A stretch of DNA of 64,000 nt from Apium graveolens (GCF_009905375.1 NC_133655.1:37839437-37903436), one strand, 5' to 3'; shown: positions 17,991-31,100, counted from the stretch's first letter. Numbers and translations: made by a program. Notes: generated by a model from the letters alone, not told the origin.

Positions 17991-19140
17991 TGAAGAACCT
18001 TTGGAACTACTGCACATGGAATTATTTAGACCAGTCAATGTATTGTCCATCTCAAGGAAAGGTTAATGTCTAGTAATTGTGGATGATTTCTCAAAGTTCT
18101 CTTGGACATATTTTCTCAAATCCAAAGATGAAGCTAGTGAAATCATCATCAATCACATAAGACAAGTCAACAATCATCCTGATTTCAAAGTAAGAAGGAT
18201 CAGGAGTGACAATGGAACTGAGTTCAAGAATTTTGTGATGAGATCATTTTGTGAAGAGAATGGGATCATGCATGAGTTTTCAGCAGCAAGAACTCCACAA
18301 CAAAATGGAGTGGTGGAAAGGAAGAACAGATCCTTTATTGAAGCTGCAAGAACAATGCTAGAAGAATCAAAGTTACCAACATACTTCTGGGCTGAAGCTA
18401 TGAATACTGCATACTACACTCATATTATTTATTTAGGTAATCAAGCAAAATACATGACACCCTACCAATTGTTCAAGAACAAGAAGCCAACATTATACTT
18501 TTTTCATGTCTTTGGCTGTAAATGCTATATCTTAAGGAATCAAACTAGTCAAAATGGAATGTTTGATGCCAAAGCTGATGAAGGCATCTTGGTTGGATAT
18601 GCAGTTGGAAAAGCATATAGAGTCTACAATCTCAGAACCAACATTGTTATGGAATCTGTACATGTTGTGTTTGATGACAAAAAGATTGAAGGACTGCAAG
18701 ATGGAGATTTCCATGAAAGCCTCCAATTTGACAATATTGAGATGATTTGTGAAGATAGTGATGATGTAAGTGATCAAGAACCAGTATCTAAGGACAATGC
18801 AGAAAAGTCTACAACTAATGAAGCACATAATTCAACATCCATCGAAAGACCAAGTGCATCACCCGCTGAAAGACAATTTACATCATCCGTCAAAAGGCAA
18901 AGAACAACATCCGTTGATCCATCAATAGGAGTTAAAACCCAAGTTAGATCACAATCAGAAAGAACCCTCACTTCCATTCAAAGATCCCCAAACTCAGGGG
19001 GAGTTTCTTCTAATCGAAACTCTGTCACACATAAAGAAAACAAAGAGGCCTCTTCATCTAGAGCTAATCTACCACAATAGAGAAAATGGACTAGAGATCA
19101 CCCATTTAAACTGATTATTGGTGATGTATCTTCAAGGGTG
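17991..19140 (+). pseudogene. Element A pol remnant: integrase and linker
   Basis: Starts abruptly at EEPLELLHME in the integrase because B is inserted there. The first catalytic Asp position is Glu (HMELFRP), and a stop lies near 18064. From 18079 the frame is open to 19080: DDFSKFSW, Asp in IRSDNGTEFKN, Glu in NGVVERKNRS, FGCKCYILRN, then a Ser/Thr-rich linker with repeated ATCCGTC-like codons (18836-18935). A stop at 19078 (LPQ then TAG) precedes KWTRDHPF. The frame is cut at 19141-19145 by element D and resumes at 31544. Confidence 0.88.
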
Positions 19141-19145
19141 CAAAC
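19141..19145. repeat. Target site duplication of element D, left copy
   Basis: caaac before D's LTR is repeated at 31539-31543 after D's end (GCCACA). The two flanks join in a manner consistent with one uninterrupted copia frame. Confidence 0.85.
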
Positions 19146-22100
19146 TATAACGACTCGTGTATTTTTGAATTATTTAATTATGTTATAAAGGAAATCATTA
19201 AATGAATAAAATATGTGTATTGATCTTGACCGCTATGTGTTGTTTGATTATTGATGTGTGATTTATAGTGTACCGGGTTGTCCGTATGATTAATTATGGA
19301 GTCGTATTGAATTGTTTTCAATTTCAAAAATGGATTTAGTGCAAATTTATTTGCATAAATATTTGGAATGCCTCTAAAATTGTTTTTATGGTTTTATAAT
19401 TACATTAATTATTTTTAGGATTTTATAAAATTGAGAAATCAATATTTTATTAATTATTTATCTTTAAATGATTTTCTGATTACTTTTATTTATAAAATCC
19501 ATATTTAATTCTAGAATTCTTCAAAAATTATGAAACTCATATTTATTTAAGTTTGGAATATTCCGAGAATTTTAAAATTATTTTGGAAATTAATTGATAC
19601 GTGTAATATGCAGAATAAGTGTGGTATTTACTCTATTTTCTTTTTTATAAGACATCAGCCTCTCTCCTCCCCTTTTAGCTTTCTCTCTCGATCTCTTAGA
19701 ATCTCCTCTCAATCTCTCTGCATCTCTCACTCTATCTTTATCTCCCTGTGTATTTCCTTTTCTCTCCTCGTGTTGGTTCCTCGGTGTTGGTGAGTTTCTT
19801 ATCGCCGCCGCTGGATTTTGCCGGTCGTCGCTGGTGATTTTCGGTTTACTGGCCTGGTTCCGTTTTAGTTTATTTGGTATATATACATACATATATGTAT
19901 GTTGTGTGTATATATGTGCATGTACAGTTGGATTTAGTGTTGTGTTGCCCCTGTGTTTGGCTTTGGTTTGGTTACTTTCCGGCCTGTTTCCTCCGGCCAT
20001 GCAGTTATTTGTGATGTTGTGATTATTGATTGATCTTCTGTAATTGTACGGGAATAATTTATTGATTTTGTGAAATAAAAGAAAATATGTTTTGTGTGGG
20101 AGATTATTTTTTTTATCGGCGAAATTTCTCGATGGAAACCCGAGAATTAATCGGGTACCCGCGAAATTTTGCCGCCGTCTGCGATGACTATTTACGAGTG
20201 GACGGTGGACTGTGATGTTTATCCTGAGTCCTAATATTTTAAAACAAATAAATTAATTAGTAAAATTATCTTTGAAACGAGAATTTGATTTATATTAAAG
20301 TCGAGTACGTAATTTAGTGAATGAATTGTGATTAGATTGATTGTTGGGTTGAACTGTTGGTTGGGATTTGTGGTTGGATTTTTGGATTGTGGTTGTTGTG
20401 AATTTGATTGTTGTTGGTTTGACGTCGATTGTATTCGACAGGTAGTCCGATAAACGAAGGAGACGCTGCCCGATTTTCGGGAAATTAAACTACATAAATA
20501 CGAGAACGTATCCGATAATTATCGGGACGTCGAGTGAATATATATACTTATACTTTATACGAACTTGATTGTATGTTGTGGTGAACGTTCTGATCAAAAC
20601 TCAATAACCCTAATTTCGTAAAATGATGAGTATACGTATTTTCTGAAAATGAACACTGAACCGATTTCGAGAACGTGAACCCTAATTGTTGTCTGTGATA
20701 TTATAATATGAATAATTACGAGTCGGAATATGCTATCGTATGGGTAGGTTATAACGAGGATATGTCAAGCATAACTGGGTATCTAACATAGAGTATTTCG
20801 ACCATGTAGGTTCTAGTCGGAAAACTGAAAGTGGACAATGGACTAAGGATAACCTAGTGATCAGTCGACGAGCTCAGTAGAGTTTTAACAGAAAAACCTG
20901 AGTGTCGAAGACGAATCCAATGGAATCTAGTGGTTGGACATTAAAGCCTGAGCGACAGAGTCGGCTCAGTATTGATCAGTAATAGTTATAAAGCCCTGTA
21001 AGGCAAGTACTTCTGAACTTTTCTTCAAGATATATCATAAATATTTTTGAACTGTTTCATAACATGTCGCTATTATTCAAAATAACCCCTGTTTCATATT
21101 GCAAGTGCTTTAAACTATTTACCCTTAAACCCCGATCTTTCTTAATCTTGAGCCATAAGCCTTATTCTTTGTAAACCATCCTTTGTTGATCCTCAGACAC
21201 CAAACCATACAAATATGATACTACTCCCCAAATGTATAACTACCAAACACCAAACACTGGAACAAAATTGTTTGAAAACACAGAAACTTTTATACTCCAT
21301 CCATTCTTTATAACATCAAAGAACTATACCTTGAAAAATCATTATTTGTCTAATACCTGATCCTTTACGGACTGAAAACCGTTTCTTATACATACCCTGA
21401 TATACCCTTGTGAAATCCATGAGTTCCTTACATTTTATTCAAGTGTTTAATCATCATTGATTATGCTCTTGTTGTATCGAATTATATTGTTTATCAGATT
21501 GAACTGCTTTAGAATTGGATTGTTTTTTTATATGTATGGACCAGATTCATGGTCAGACCATATCAATGGTCAAGTTAGGCCAATGTGTGCCTTGTATCCA
21601 ATAGTTAGAGCAGTGTTGTGTGCTTTGCTCGGGGTTAGTGCGTGACTGATCAGCAGCCTAACCTTGGTTTGAAAAAAAACTTAAAATGAATATCCAATTT
21701 TAATGATTATTTAGCAATAAACTTGATTCCTCTGAATCATCTCGTTTGATCATTGATTAACCTCAATTATTGTCATTGTGACTTGCTGAGCTAGTTAGCT
21801 CACTCTTGTGAATCTTTTTATGTATTCTACAGTTTAGAAGGATACGGTTGATAGCGAGGTTTCCCATTTTAATGTACGAGCTAGGATTCCAGATTGAGTT
21901 GGATCGAGATAGCATGAGCTTATTGCGGTAGTGAGATAGTAAGAATAATTTTATTATCAGTTGTAAGTTAAATTAGTTGGGATTTGGTACGATGTAATAA
22001 AAGTTAAGGTTGTATCTTGTTTTCATACTTTAACCTGTTACGATCCGTGGTTATGTAAAGCAGGGTCATTGCAAATAGTATCTTATATATAGGTTTATAT

Positions 22101-22155
22101 GTTGTGTTTGTGTTGTGGACCCCAAACTTCTAACCCGGGTTTAGAGGGCGCCAGA
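19146..22155 (+). repeat. Element D 5' LTR
   Basis: Starts TATAACGACTCG and ends GCGCCAGA; the sister element G starts TGTAA, so the first G was lost before insertion. It lacks about 394 bases present in the 3' LTR (28578-28972), the gap lying at about 19591. A TATA-like TTTTATAAGA near 19640 precedes a pyrimidine-rich leader. The minus-strand frame at 19590-20000 is repeated at 28971-29273 and lies wholly in LTR; I do not regard it as a gene. Confidence 0.9.
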
Positions 22156-22158
22156 GGT

Positions 22159-22170
22159 TGGTATCAGAGC
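22159..22170 (+). other. Element D primer binding site
   Basis: TGGTATCAGAGC, the standard site complementary to initiator tRNA-Met, lies a few bases after the 5' LTR. Confidence 0.92.
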
Positions 22171-22348
22171 TACAGATTATAAGTCACTGAAACAAGCCTA
22201 GATTGTCGGGATTGAGTAGAGGGTTAGGATTAGGAATAGGAAATAAAAAGATAAGACATCGTGAGGATGAGTGCGACTGTATAGTAGGTCTCTGGCACGG
22301 TTCGTGTTGTGATTTGGGATTCTTAACTTGCGACGTGATTTCCTGACA

Positions 22349-24490
22349 ATGGCAATGGCAGATCCTGACTTCCCTGTATCATCTGATCGTTTGGAGCCTT
22401 CCGTTCGAGGATCGTCATTTCCTCCGAGATTTGAATTGCACCTTGTTCTTCCGCCAGTATTAATGGTACTACCTTCTGTTATGATAGTTGCACCTTTTCA
22501 AGCTATTCTACGCTATTTTACCACCTCTTGATATGAGCCTATTTTCTTCAGAACCTCCATCTGTTTATTCTTATTTTACTGGACATTTGGTTGTGGGTGT
22601 ATCTTTTCAGTTTACCCTACACCCTGTTTTATACCCTAGTTTAAAACCTGTCCTATGAAGCAATAGTACCTACGAGGATGGATTCGGGAGTTAAAGTAAA
22701 TGGTGAGTACTTGAGATATAAATAAAGGTGAAAAGAAGTCTAAAAAGAAGATTCAAGTATTCTAGAGGATAGTTGTTACCAGATTAAAAGAAGCCATTAG
22801 TGATTAGGCCACCCAGGACTAGCTTGTGGAATGGATTAGATAGGTATTGAGAAGAGAGTTAGAGGAGATTATGGATCTGGAGCTTTCCTAGGAGTTAGGT
22901 AATATTGTTATGACGATGTGATATATTTGTAGTAACAATGTGATGTGTCGTCAGTGGACTTGTTGACTATTGGATAACCTGTTCTACTTTACGACTGCAA
23001 AGTTGATGACGGGAGCATTACCAGTATGAAAGTGTTGATGTGAAGCTACGAATACAATAACATGCAACGACAATTGAAGTGATCGTCGATTAAGGAAGAC
23101 AAATGGACCCAATAAAGGAGATAAGCTAGATTGAAGTAAATGGACCTTTATGTGATCATTCCTTTAATTTGGTACCTTGTTATAGGTCGGAAGGAAAACA
23201 ACCAACTCATACAGTAAGGACAACCAAATTTATGATTTTCAAAATTTTAACAAGTTTTCGAAAAAAAATATCCTTACAAAATTTCTAAAAGCCTTTTTGA
23301 ATAAAAATAAGTTTTAAACATTGGTTGTCAAGTTACTACTTGAGTTTCTTGTTTGTCAAAAGACTCGGATTAGCTGGAAGGATATTTATTTTAGATTTAG
23401 TATTGTTAATTCAGAGGACGAAGTGATCCGCGATTATGAAGAAGTTGGTTATTCCTAACAGAAAGGTACAAATATTGTTTGATAAGATTAACAACAGAAT
23501 CAGCGTACTGAGCAATTACTCATCCAATTACAGGACTATCCAAGTTCAAAGAATTTATTGATCTAACAAAAGCCTGAGTATGACTGAAGGAGATTGAGAA
23601 GATTTCCAGATTTTCTTAAAAGAAGAATATTATTAATAAAAGGATCGCTATGTTGAATGATTCGGGGTTATTCTAAATTAAAAGAGGAAACTCGAGGTTA
23701 TCTGGTAGGGACGCCATTATGATCGAATTGTTAAAGTATTATACGTGTAGGTGCGATGTTAAAGACGCAAGACCTAACAAGTAAGAATCTACCATAATGC
23801 TTAATTTTCGAAGGCATTTCAGCGTACTTTCTAAAGCTGATATATGACAAAATTGGGATATGATCGAACAAGCTTGAAAGATGAATACAAGTGAAATGTG
23901 GATGGTGACTAATAGTATCATTCTTGTCTTCAATATTACAGCGTATATTCCTTTTTAATTCCTAAAAATGTATGAACTCCTTTTCTTAATAAACTCCTTA
24001 TGATGATATTAAAAAGGAGGACATTGCATTCCTTTTTAAATTTAATTGTTCCCCTCAAGTTTTGCTCTCTGATTGGGACAAACAGTGTTATGATGAGACG
24101 CTTTGTCGGGATGATGAAGAGTCGGGTGGGACGCCACCTAATCATGTGCTGTATGCCATATGGTACGAAAGACTGACCATCTTAAGTACCAATGTGGTTG
24201 TCTCATTCATATTCAAATCATCACTTCTTCTTTCTTTCCAACTTTAAGTTTATTAAAACCGTGAATCCTTCTAGTTGTTCTGTCGTACTGTTGCTCTTTG
24301 CAAAAAGTTTTTTTCAAGTAAAAATCAACGTATTCTGAACCAAGAGGGCAAATTCCATCTACCTCTCATGCATGGAAAGGAAACAAGGGCATATGGCGAG
24401 AATTGCAAATCACTAACCCAGTCAGGAATGCACTAAGAGTCAAGGGAATCTACTCCAATAAAGAATACGTCTCCAAGAACGAGAGTTTAT
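22349..24490 (+). pseudogene. Element D gag remnant
   Basis: The likely start is ATG 22349 or 22355 (MADPDFPVSSDRLEPSV); element G has a matching MADPYFPASTD start. After about 60 codons the frame is broken repeatedly. Near 24380-24440 one frame reads GHMARNCKSLTQSG, the end of a zinc knuckle, marking the end of gag. Between these, homology with G (61344-63464) runs throughout but I cannot assign a gag core domain by eye. Confidence 0.65.
24061..24246 (+). other. Short open frame shared by elements D and G
   Basis: 61 codons (SDWDKQCYDETLCR...GGTPPNHVLYA) remain open here and, with a handful of changes, at 61600-61785 on the minus strand in G, although surrounding gag sequence in both copies has many stops. 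It ends in a hydrophobic run rich in Leu and Phe. It may be just a chance survivor; I know no family for it. Confidence 0.35.
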
Positions 24491-24830
24491 GATTTGTCTG
24501 AGAAATATGTTATTCAGAATACAGATGCGGTGATGTGAACGATTAATGTGGATACCTTACATGTTAAAGTATTAAAAGATGTGAGAGAAACTTAATTATT
24601 TATCTCTCAAGGTTTTGTTGATAAGATGAATTACCCTGTTGAATCGATAAGATTATGATCAAAGGATTAGCAAGTCAAGAACGTGTAATTGTTGAATAAG
24701 TAAGTACCAATGGTGGAATTGAGATTTCTGGCAATAAGTTGTGAAGAATTGATATCATCAGAAATAAGAGGATTTGACATTATTCTACGGAATGGATTAA
24801 CTATTTAAGCATGATGCCCAGACAAACCGT
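24491..24830 (+). pseudogene. Element D protease remnant
   Basis: Reads YVIQNTDAVM, then INVDTLHVKVLKD and ISQGFVDKMNYPVESI, then FDIILRNGLT, the order of a gypsy aspartic protease. The catalytic Asp-Ser/Thr-Gly triplet is no longer present and several stops interrupt it. Confidence 0.7.
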
Positions 24831-24979
24831 TGTGATGTAGAGATAGTCCTGAAGACGTCAAATGAGAATATGATGAGGTATAAAGGAAGAATGAGGGTAA
24901 AGAATTTGTTAACGATGATTACAGTGATCAAGATGTGAGCATTATGGTGATTATGGGATAAATAAAAGTCAGAAGCAAA

Positions 24980-26200
24980 CAAAATTTGAATATTTGATAG
25001 CAATTAAGGAGTTTCAAGATATGTTTCCAGATACGTTATCAACATTTCCTCCAGATAGAGAAATAAAGTTCTCGATCAACATAGCACCTGAAAGGAAGCT
25101 AGTGTCCAAAGCTCTGCACAGAATAACACCAGTTAAAATGAGGAAGTTAGCAAAGCAGATGCAAGAGATGTTAGAAGAAGGAGCGATTAGACCCAGTGTA
25201 CCCTTAAGGTGCACCAGTATTATTTTGTTAATAAGAAAGATGGAAGTATGAGGTTATGTGTCAACTAGCAAAATCTCAACAAGTTACTATCAAGAGTAAG
25301 TATCTGTTACCTCGAACCAATGATTTGTTTGATTAAATGAAAGAAGCAAAGTACTTTTATAAGATTGATTTAAGACTTGGTATTTCACCAATTAAAGATT
25401 AAACCTATGGATATATCAAAGATAATTTTCAGAACTAAGTAATGTTCTCGTATTGTCATTTGAATTAACCAATATACCAGTAATATCTGAACTCGATGGA
25501 CAGAATCTTTAAGGAATATCTGGATAAGCTGTAGTTGTGATACTTAAAGTCAACGGAGGACCATGCAAAGCATTTAATAGTAACTGGGAAGTTGGAGAAG
25601 AAAGAAGTTGTATGAAGTATAGTTCTTAGCATAAGTAGCCAATGTGGAGAAGATCAAAGGAGATTCAACAGAAATTAAAGTTATTATGAATGAAAAGAGA
25701 TCAGAAATACCAACAAAAGTAAGAAGTTTTATCATGGGCCGGTTACTATCGAAAATTTGTGCAAATTTTTTGTTTTTTTGAAAGTTGCAATATCTTGGAC
25801 GAAGCTAATCAGGAAAAGCAAGAAGTTTATATAAAGTAGAGAAGGGTGAAGAAAGTTTTACGCAGTTAAATGAAAGAATGGTTACAACACCTACTTTATC
25901 ATTTTGAAAGTGTCAAGGAGATTTGGTAGTTTATAGTGATGCTTCTCATAAGGGAGTAGGATGTGTGTTGATGCAGCACAATAATGTTATTGTATATGCA
26001 CCCAGACAACCGAAACCTTATGAGTAGAAGTGTCTTACTCATAATTGGGACTAACAGTAATAATATTGTTTTGAAAGATTGGGAAACATTACATGTATGA
26101 AGGAAGATGTAAAATCTATACGGACCATAAGAGTTTGAAGTATATATTCGCAAGGAAAAGCAAATGTAGTGGCAAGCGATAAGCAAAAAGGAGAAAATAA
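24980..26200 (+). pseudogene. Element D pol remnant: reverse transcriptase and RNase H
   Basis: 24994-25251 reads FQDMFPDTLSTFPPDREIKF and MQEMLEEGAIRPS, the start of a gypsy RT. 25240-25540 continues in other frames (GSMRLCVN, IDLRLGYHQLKIKP-like text, RIFKEYLDKL). The catalytic FIDD block is destroyed. 25700-25760 keeps GYYRKF-like text and 25900-26190 the RNase H (GDLVVYSDASHKGVGCVLMQ, then YTDHKSLKYIF-like and a KANVVA end). Many stops and frameshifts. Confidence 0.8.
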
Positions 26201-26479
26201 ACCTAGAGACTACATCGAAAAGAATTACCTATGAAATTTTAGAAGTTGGAATTGGAAGTTAGATTTCATAATCCAAAAAGAGCAAGGATGGATAGTATGA
26301 CCTTTTAGTTGAAGTTGTTAAGGGAAAGATAAGGAGATGTCAAGAGAAGATAATGGATCACGATGTTAGCAGTTAGTAAGAGGAAATTTATACGCCCAGG
26401 AGAACGATCACGATATCCCCAGGTTTTCTTCCAGCACTTCGATACTACAAGTAGAAGAATTAAGAAATGAAATCTCACA

Positions 26480-26680
26480 GGGAATTCACAATATAAAGTA
26501 TTTAATCTATTGAAGAGATGCCAAGATATATGGAAATTTAAAGAAAAATTGTGATAACCAGGTATAAGAAGGGAATTTCAAAATAGATTGGGAAGTGTTG
26601 GACATGTCAAAGAATTAAGGCGAAGTATCGGAGGCCTAGTGAACAAGGCAGACCAAGGAGTGGTTTTACAAGAAGCAAAT
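26480..26680 (+). pseudogene. Element D integrase N-terminal zinc region remnant
   Basis: 26575-26650 can be read as PGIRREFQ and CWTCQRIKAKYRRPSE across frames, the CxxC part of a gypsy integrase zinc-binding domain. The catalytic core that should follow is absent and RT sequence begins instead. Confidence 0.65.
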
Positions 26681-26689
26681 CGTAAAATG

Positions 26690-27140
26690 TATCGGTGATG
26701 TTGTTGGAGAAAAGAAATGAAATTATGAGATTATGTACAGATTATCGGGAATTTAATAAAACAACGAATAAGAAGTGACCCCTACAAAGAATTGATTACC
26801 TATGAGACCTAATCTAAGAAGTGTGTTATGTCTCGAGGATTAACTTAAGATCTGACCTGAGAACATATCAGAGATTACGATTAAAGTAAGTTAAGAGCAT
26901 TGCAAGCTCTGGTGATATTATGTGAAATAACAAGTGTATCAGGTGGCTATAAGGAATTAAGGAACGTGGTGTATAAGGAGTACTTGGATAAGCAAATTAT
27001 ATTTATTGATAACATCCTCAGCTATTCAAAGGATAAGAAAGTTTATGTGGAATGCCCAATAATTTTTCTCCAAAGATTAGAAGGAAAGCAACTATGTGTT
27101 GAGTTTTCAAATATAAAAATTTTGACAGAAGATTAACAAA
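26690..27140 (+). pseudogene. Second reverse transcriptase fragment in element D
   Basis: 26706-26780 reads RNEIMRLCTDYREFNKTTNK, the RT block already present in another form at 25240-25290. 26960-27050 reads VYKEYLDKQIIFIDNILSYSKDK, corresponding to the catalytic FIDD block with the second Asp changed to Asn. This is a second, separately diverged RT of the same general type inside one pol. It replaces the integrase core. Confidence 0.7.
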
Positions 27141-27179
27141 AGATTCTGAATTAATCCATTAACAACTACCTAAACAAAG

Positions 27180-28116
27180 ACGTATGGTAACAGATGCCTT
27201 ATGCAGAAAGAAAGGATTGGATGTAATTAAGACCATCGAGAAATTAATAAACGAATTGGAAAGAGTGGAATCTGAAGTTTATATATAAGATTACCTTTCA
27301 GCCTTAACTGATGGAAACAAATAGGAGATGTTTAAATGTTTGGAAACCAAGTTGAAAATGCGCACCGCTTACCATCCTTAAGCGAATAGTCAAAGTGAGG
27401 AATCGATTCAGGAAAAACAAGATATATGGAGAGGTTGAGTTTTAAGGAAAACTGGGATGATCATTTATCATCAATGTCAGCTTTAGAATGCTACTTTACC
27501 AAGCCTTATATGGACGCAAGTGTAGGTCCCCACTTTATTGAGATAAAATGGGAGAAAGGAAGTTGTCAAATTCTACATTAATTCAGCACACCAAGGGCAT
27601 ATTGATATTGATTGAAGCAGTTTGGGATAGACAAAGCACGAAGGCGTATTTGTATCGAGAGAATGTATGGGTATAGAAATAGGACTATTAGTGTTAGTAA
27701 AAGTTTTACCTTGAAAAAGGTTGGATAAATCTGAATAGAGAGGGCAAGTTGGGTCCTAAATTTAGTAAACCATTTGAGGTATCGATAAATATAGATAAAG
27801 TTATAAATGAGTTGATGTTACCGTCACAACAGTACGTACATATAATGTGTTTTTCCTGTCAAGGTTAGGGCGATAAGTATCTGATTTGAATCAAGTGATT
27901 AATCAGGAGCCAATGGGCTTTGGTCCAAGTTTTTTTGCATATAGTGATCGATCTAAATTCTTGATCGTTAAAGGCAAGTCATTGAAAATGAGTGTATATC
28001 TATAATAAGTACGTTTGAAATCCTCGAGTAGAAGAGTCTACCTGGAAACTAAAGTCAGATATGCTTGACAAATATCCTCACTTATTTAGTTAGACCAGAT
28101 TCTGAGGTCATAATCT
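27180..28116 (+). pseudogene. Element D pol tail: RNase H end, integrase C-terminal part, chromodomain-like end
   Basis: 27181-27230 reads MVTDALCRKKGLDVI (end of RNase H), then about 27360-27410 RTAYHP..NSQSE (end of the integrase core), 27440-27520 NWDDH..YGRKC, 27690-27790 GKLGPKF..PFEV and 28000-28080 a degraded end RLKSSSRRVYLE in which a WRNP-VEES motif can be traced in other frames. Frame changes every 50-150 bases. Confidence 0.72.
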
Positions 28117-28131
28117 TTTAAGGGGAAAAGA
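28117..28131 (+). other. Element D polypurine tract
   Basis: TTTTAAGGGGAAAAGA lies immediately before the 3' LTR, the expected plus-strand primer. Confidence 0.8.
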
Positions 28132-31100
28132 TATAACGACTCGTGTATTTTTGAATTATTTAATTATGTAATTAAGGAAATCATCAAATGAATAAAATAT
28201 GTGTATTGATCTTGACCGCTATGTGTTGTTTGATTATTGATTTGTGATTTATAGTGTACCAGATTGTCCGCGTGATTAATTATGGAGTCGTATTGAATTG
28301 TTTTCAATTTCAAAAATGGATTTAGTGCAAATTTATTTGCATAAATATTTGGAATGCCTCTAAAATTGTTTTATGGTTTTATAATTAAATTAATTATTTT
28401 TAGGATTTTATAAAATTGAGAAATCAATATTTTATTAATTATTTATCTTTAAATGATTTTCTGATTACTTTAATTTATAAAATCCATATTTAATTCTAGA
28501 ATTCTTCAAAAATTATGAAACTCATATTTATTTAAGTTTGGAATATTCCGAGAATTTTAAAATTATTTTGGAAATTTTCGGGATTAATTTTACCTGCGCG
28601 TTTTTTCGTTTATTTGTTAAAAGCGGGTATAGATTGTGTTTCGAAAATTATTTTAAAATTTTTAAATTTATGTTTTTATAAACTTCGGGATATTTGTAAC
28701 ATTTTAAGACTATTTTCGTGATTTTCTGAATTTATTTTAAGTGCAGCACGATTTGTTAATTACGAAATGCGGGTATGAGTTGCGTTTCAAAAATGCTTTA
28801 AAAATTATGAAAATTTTATTTTATTAGTTTCGGAATTTTTAGAAAATTTTAAAACTGTTTTCATGAATTTCTGATACCGTTGTAAGTGCACCTCGGGTCG
28901 TATATGTCGAAACACGGAATAAATCAGGCTGGCAACCAGAAATCAGTACATATGTTCGATACTTAGGAGATTAATTGATACGTGTAATATGCAGAATAAG
29001 TGTGGTATTTACTCTATTTTCTTTTATATAAGACATCAGCCTCTCTCCTCCCCTTTTAGCTATCTCTCTCGATCTCTTAAAATCACCTCTCAATCTCTCT
29101 GCATCTCTCACTCTGTCTTTATCTCCCTGTGTATTTCCCTTTCTCTCCTCGTGTTGGTTCCTCGGTGTTGGTGAGTTTCTTATCGCCGCCGCTGGGTTTT
29201 GCCGGCCGTCGCTGGTGATTTTTGGTTTACTGACCTGGTTCCATTTTTGTTTATTTGGTATATATACATACATATATGTATGTTGTATGTATATATGTGC
29301 ATGTACAGTTGGATTTAGTGTTGTGTTGCCCCTGTGTTTGGCTTTGGGTTGGTTACTTTCCGGCCTGTTTCCTCCGGCCGTGTAGTTATTTGTGATGTTT
29401 TGATTATTGATTGATCTTCTGTAATTGTGCAGGAATAATTTATTGACTTTGTGAAATAAAAGAAAATATGTTTTGTGCGGGAGATTATTTTTTTTATCGG
29501 CAAAATTTCTCGTTGGAAACCCGAGAATTAATCGGGTACCCGCGAAATTTTGCCGCCGTCTGCGATGACTATTTACGAGTGGACGGTGGACTGTGATGTT
29601 TATCCTGAGTCCTAATATTTTAAAACAAATAAATTATTTCGTAAAATTATCTTTGAAACGAGAATTTGATTTATATTAAAGTTGAGTACGTAATTTAGTG
29701 AATGAATTGTGATTGGATTGATTGTTGGGTTGAACTGGTGGTTGGGATTCGTGGTTGGATTTTTGGATTGTGGTTGTTGTGAATTTGATTGTTGTTGGTT
29801 TGACGTCGATTGTATTCGACGGGTAGTCCGATAAATGAAGGAGACGTTGCCCGATTTTCGGGAAATTAAACTACGTAAATACAAGAACGTATCCGATAAT
29901 TATCGGGACGTCGAGTGAATATATATCCTTATACTTTATACGAACTTGATTGTATGTTGGGTTGAACGTTCTGTTCAAAACTCAATAACCCTAATTTCAT
30001 AAAATGACGAGTATACCTATTTTCTGAAAATGAACACTGAACCGATTTCAAGAACGTGAGCCCTAATTATTGTCTGTGATATTATAATATGAATAATTAC
30101 GAGTCGGAATATGCTATCGTATGGGTAGGTTATAGCGAGGATATATCAAGCATAATTTGGTATCTAACATAGAGTATTTCGACCCTGTAGGTTCTAGTCG
30201 GAAAACCGAAATTGGACAATGGACTAAGGATAACCTAGTGATCAGTCGACGAGCTCAGTAGAGTTTCAACAGAAAAACCTGAGTGTCAAAGACGAATCCA
30301 ATGGAATCCAGTGGTTGGACATTAAAGCCCGAGCGGCAGAGTCGGCTCAGTATTGATCAGTAATAGTTATAAATCCCAGTAACGCAAGTACTTCTGAACT
30401 TTTCTTCAAGATATATCACAAATATTTTTGAATTGTTTCATAACATGTCGCTATTATTCAAAATAACCCATGTTTTATATTGCAAGTGCTTTAAACTATT
30501 TACCCTTGAACCCTGATCTTTCTTGATCTTGAGCCGTAAGCCATATTCTTTGTAAACCATCCTTTGTTGATCCTCAGACACCAAACCATACAAATATGAT
30601 ACTACTCCCCAAATGTATAACTACCAAACACCAAACACTGGAACAAAATTGTTTGAAAACACAGAAACTTTTATACTCCAACCATTCTTTATAAGATCAA
30701 AGAACTATACCTTGAAAAATCATTATTTGTCTAATACCTGATCCTTTACGGACTGAAAACCATTTCTTATACATACCCTGATATACCCTTGTGAAATCCA
30801 TGAGTTCCTTACGTTTTATTCAAGTGTTTAATCATCATTGATTATGATCTTGTTGTATCAAATTATATTGTTTATCATATTGAACTGCTTTAGAATTGGA
30901 TAGTTTTTTTTATATGTATGGACCAGATTCGTGGTCAGACCATATCAATGGCCAAGTTAGGCCAATGTGTGCCTTAGATCCAGTAGTTAGAGCAGTGTTT
31001 GCTCAGGGTTAGTGCATGACTGATCAGCAGCCTAACCTTGGTTTTTAAAAAAAACTTAAAATGAATATCCAATTCTAATGATTATTTAGCAATAAACTTG

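Noticed and set aside
19590..20000. 136-codon minus-strand frame, partly repeated at 28971-29273
   Set aside because: Low-complexity Arg/Lys/Asn text inside the LTR of D, present in both LTR copies; no domain.
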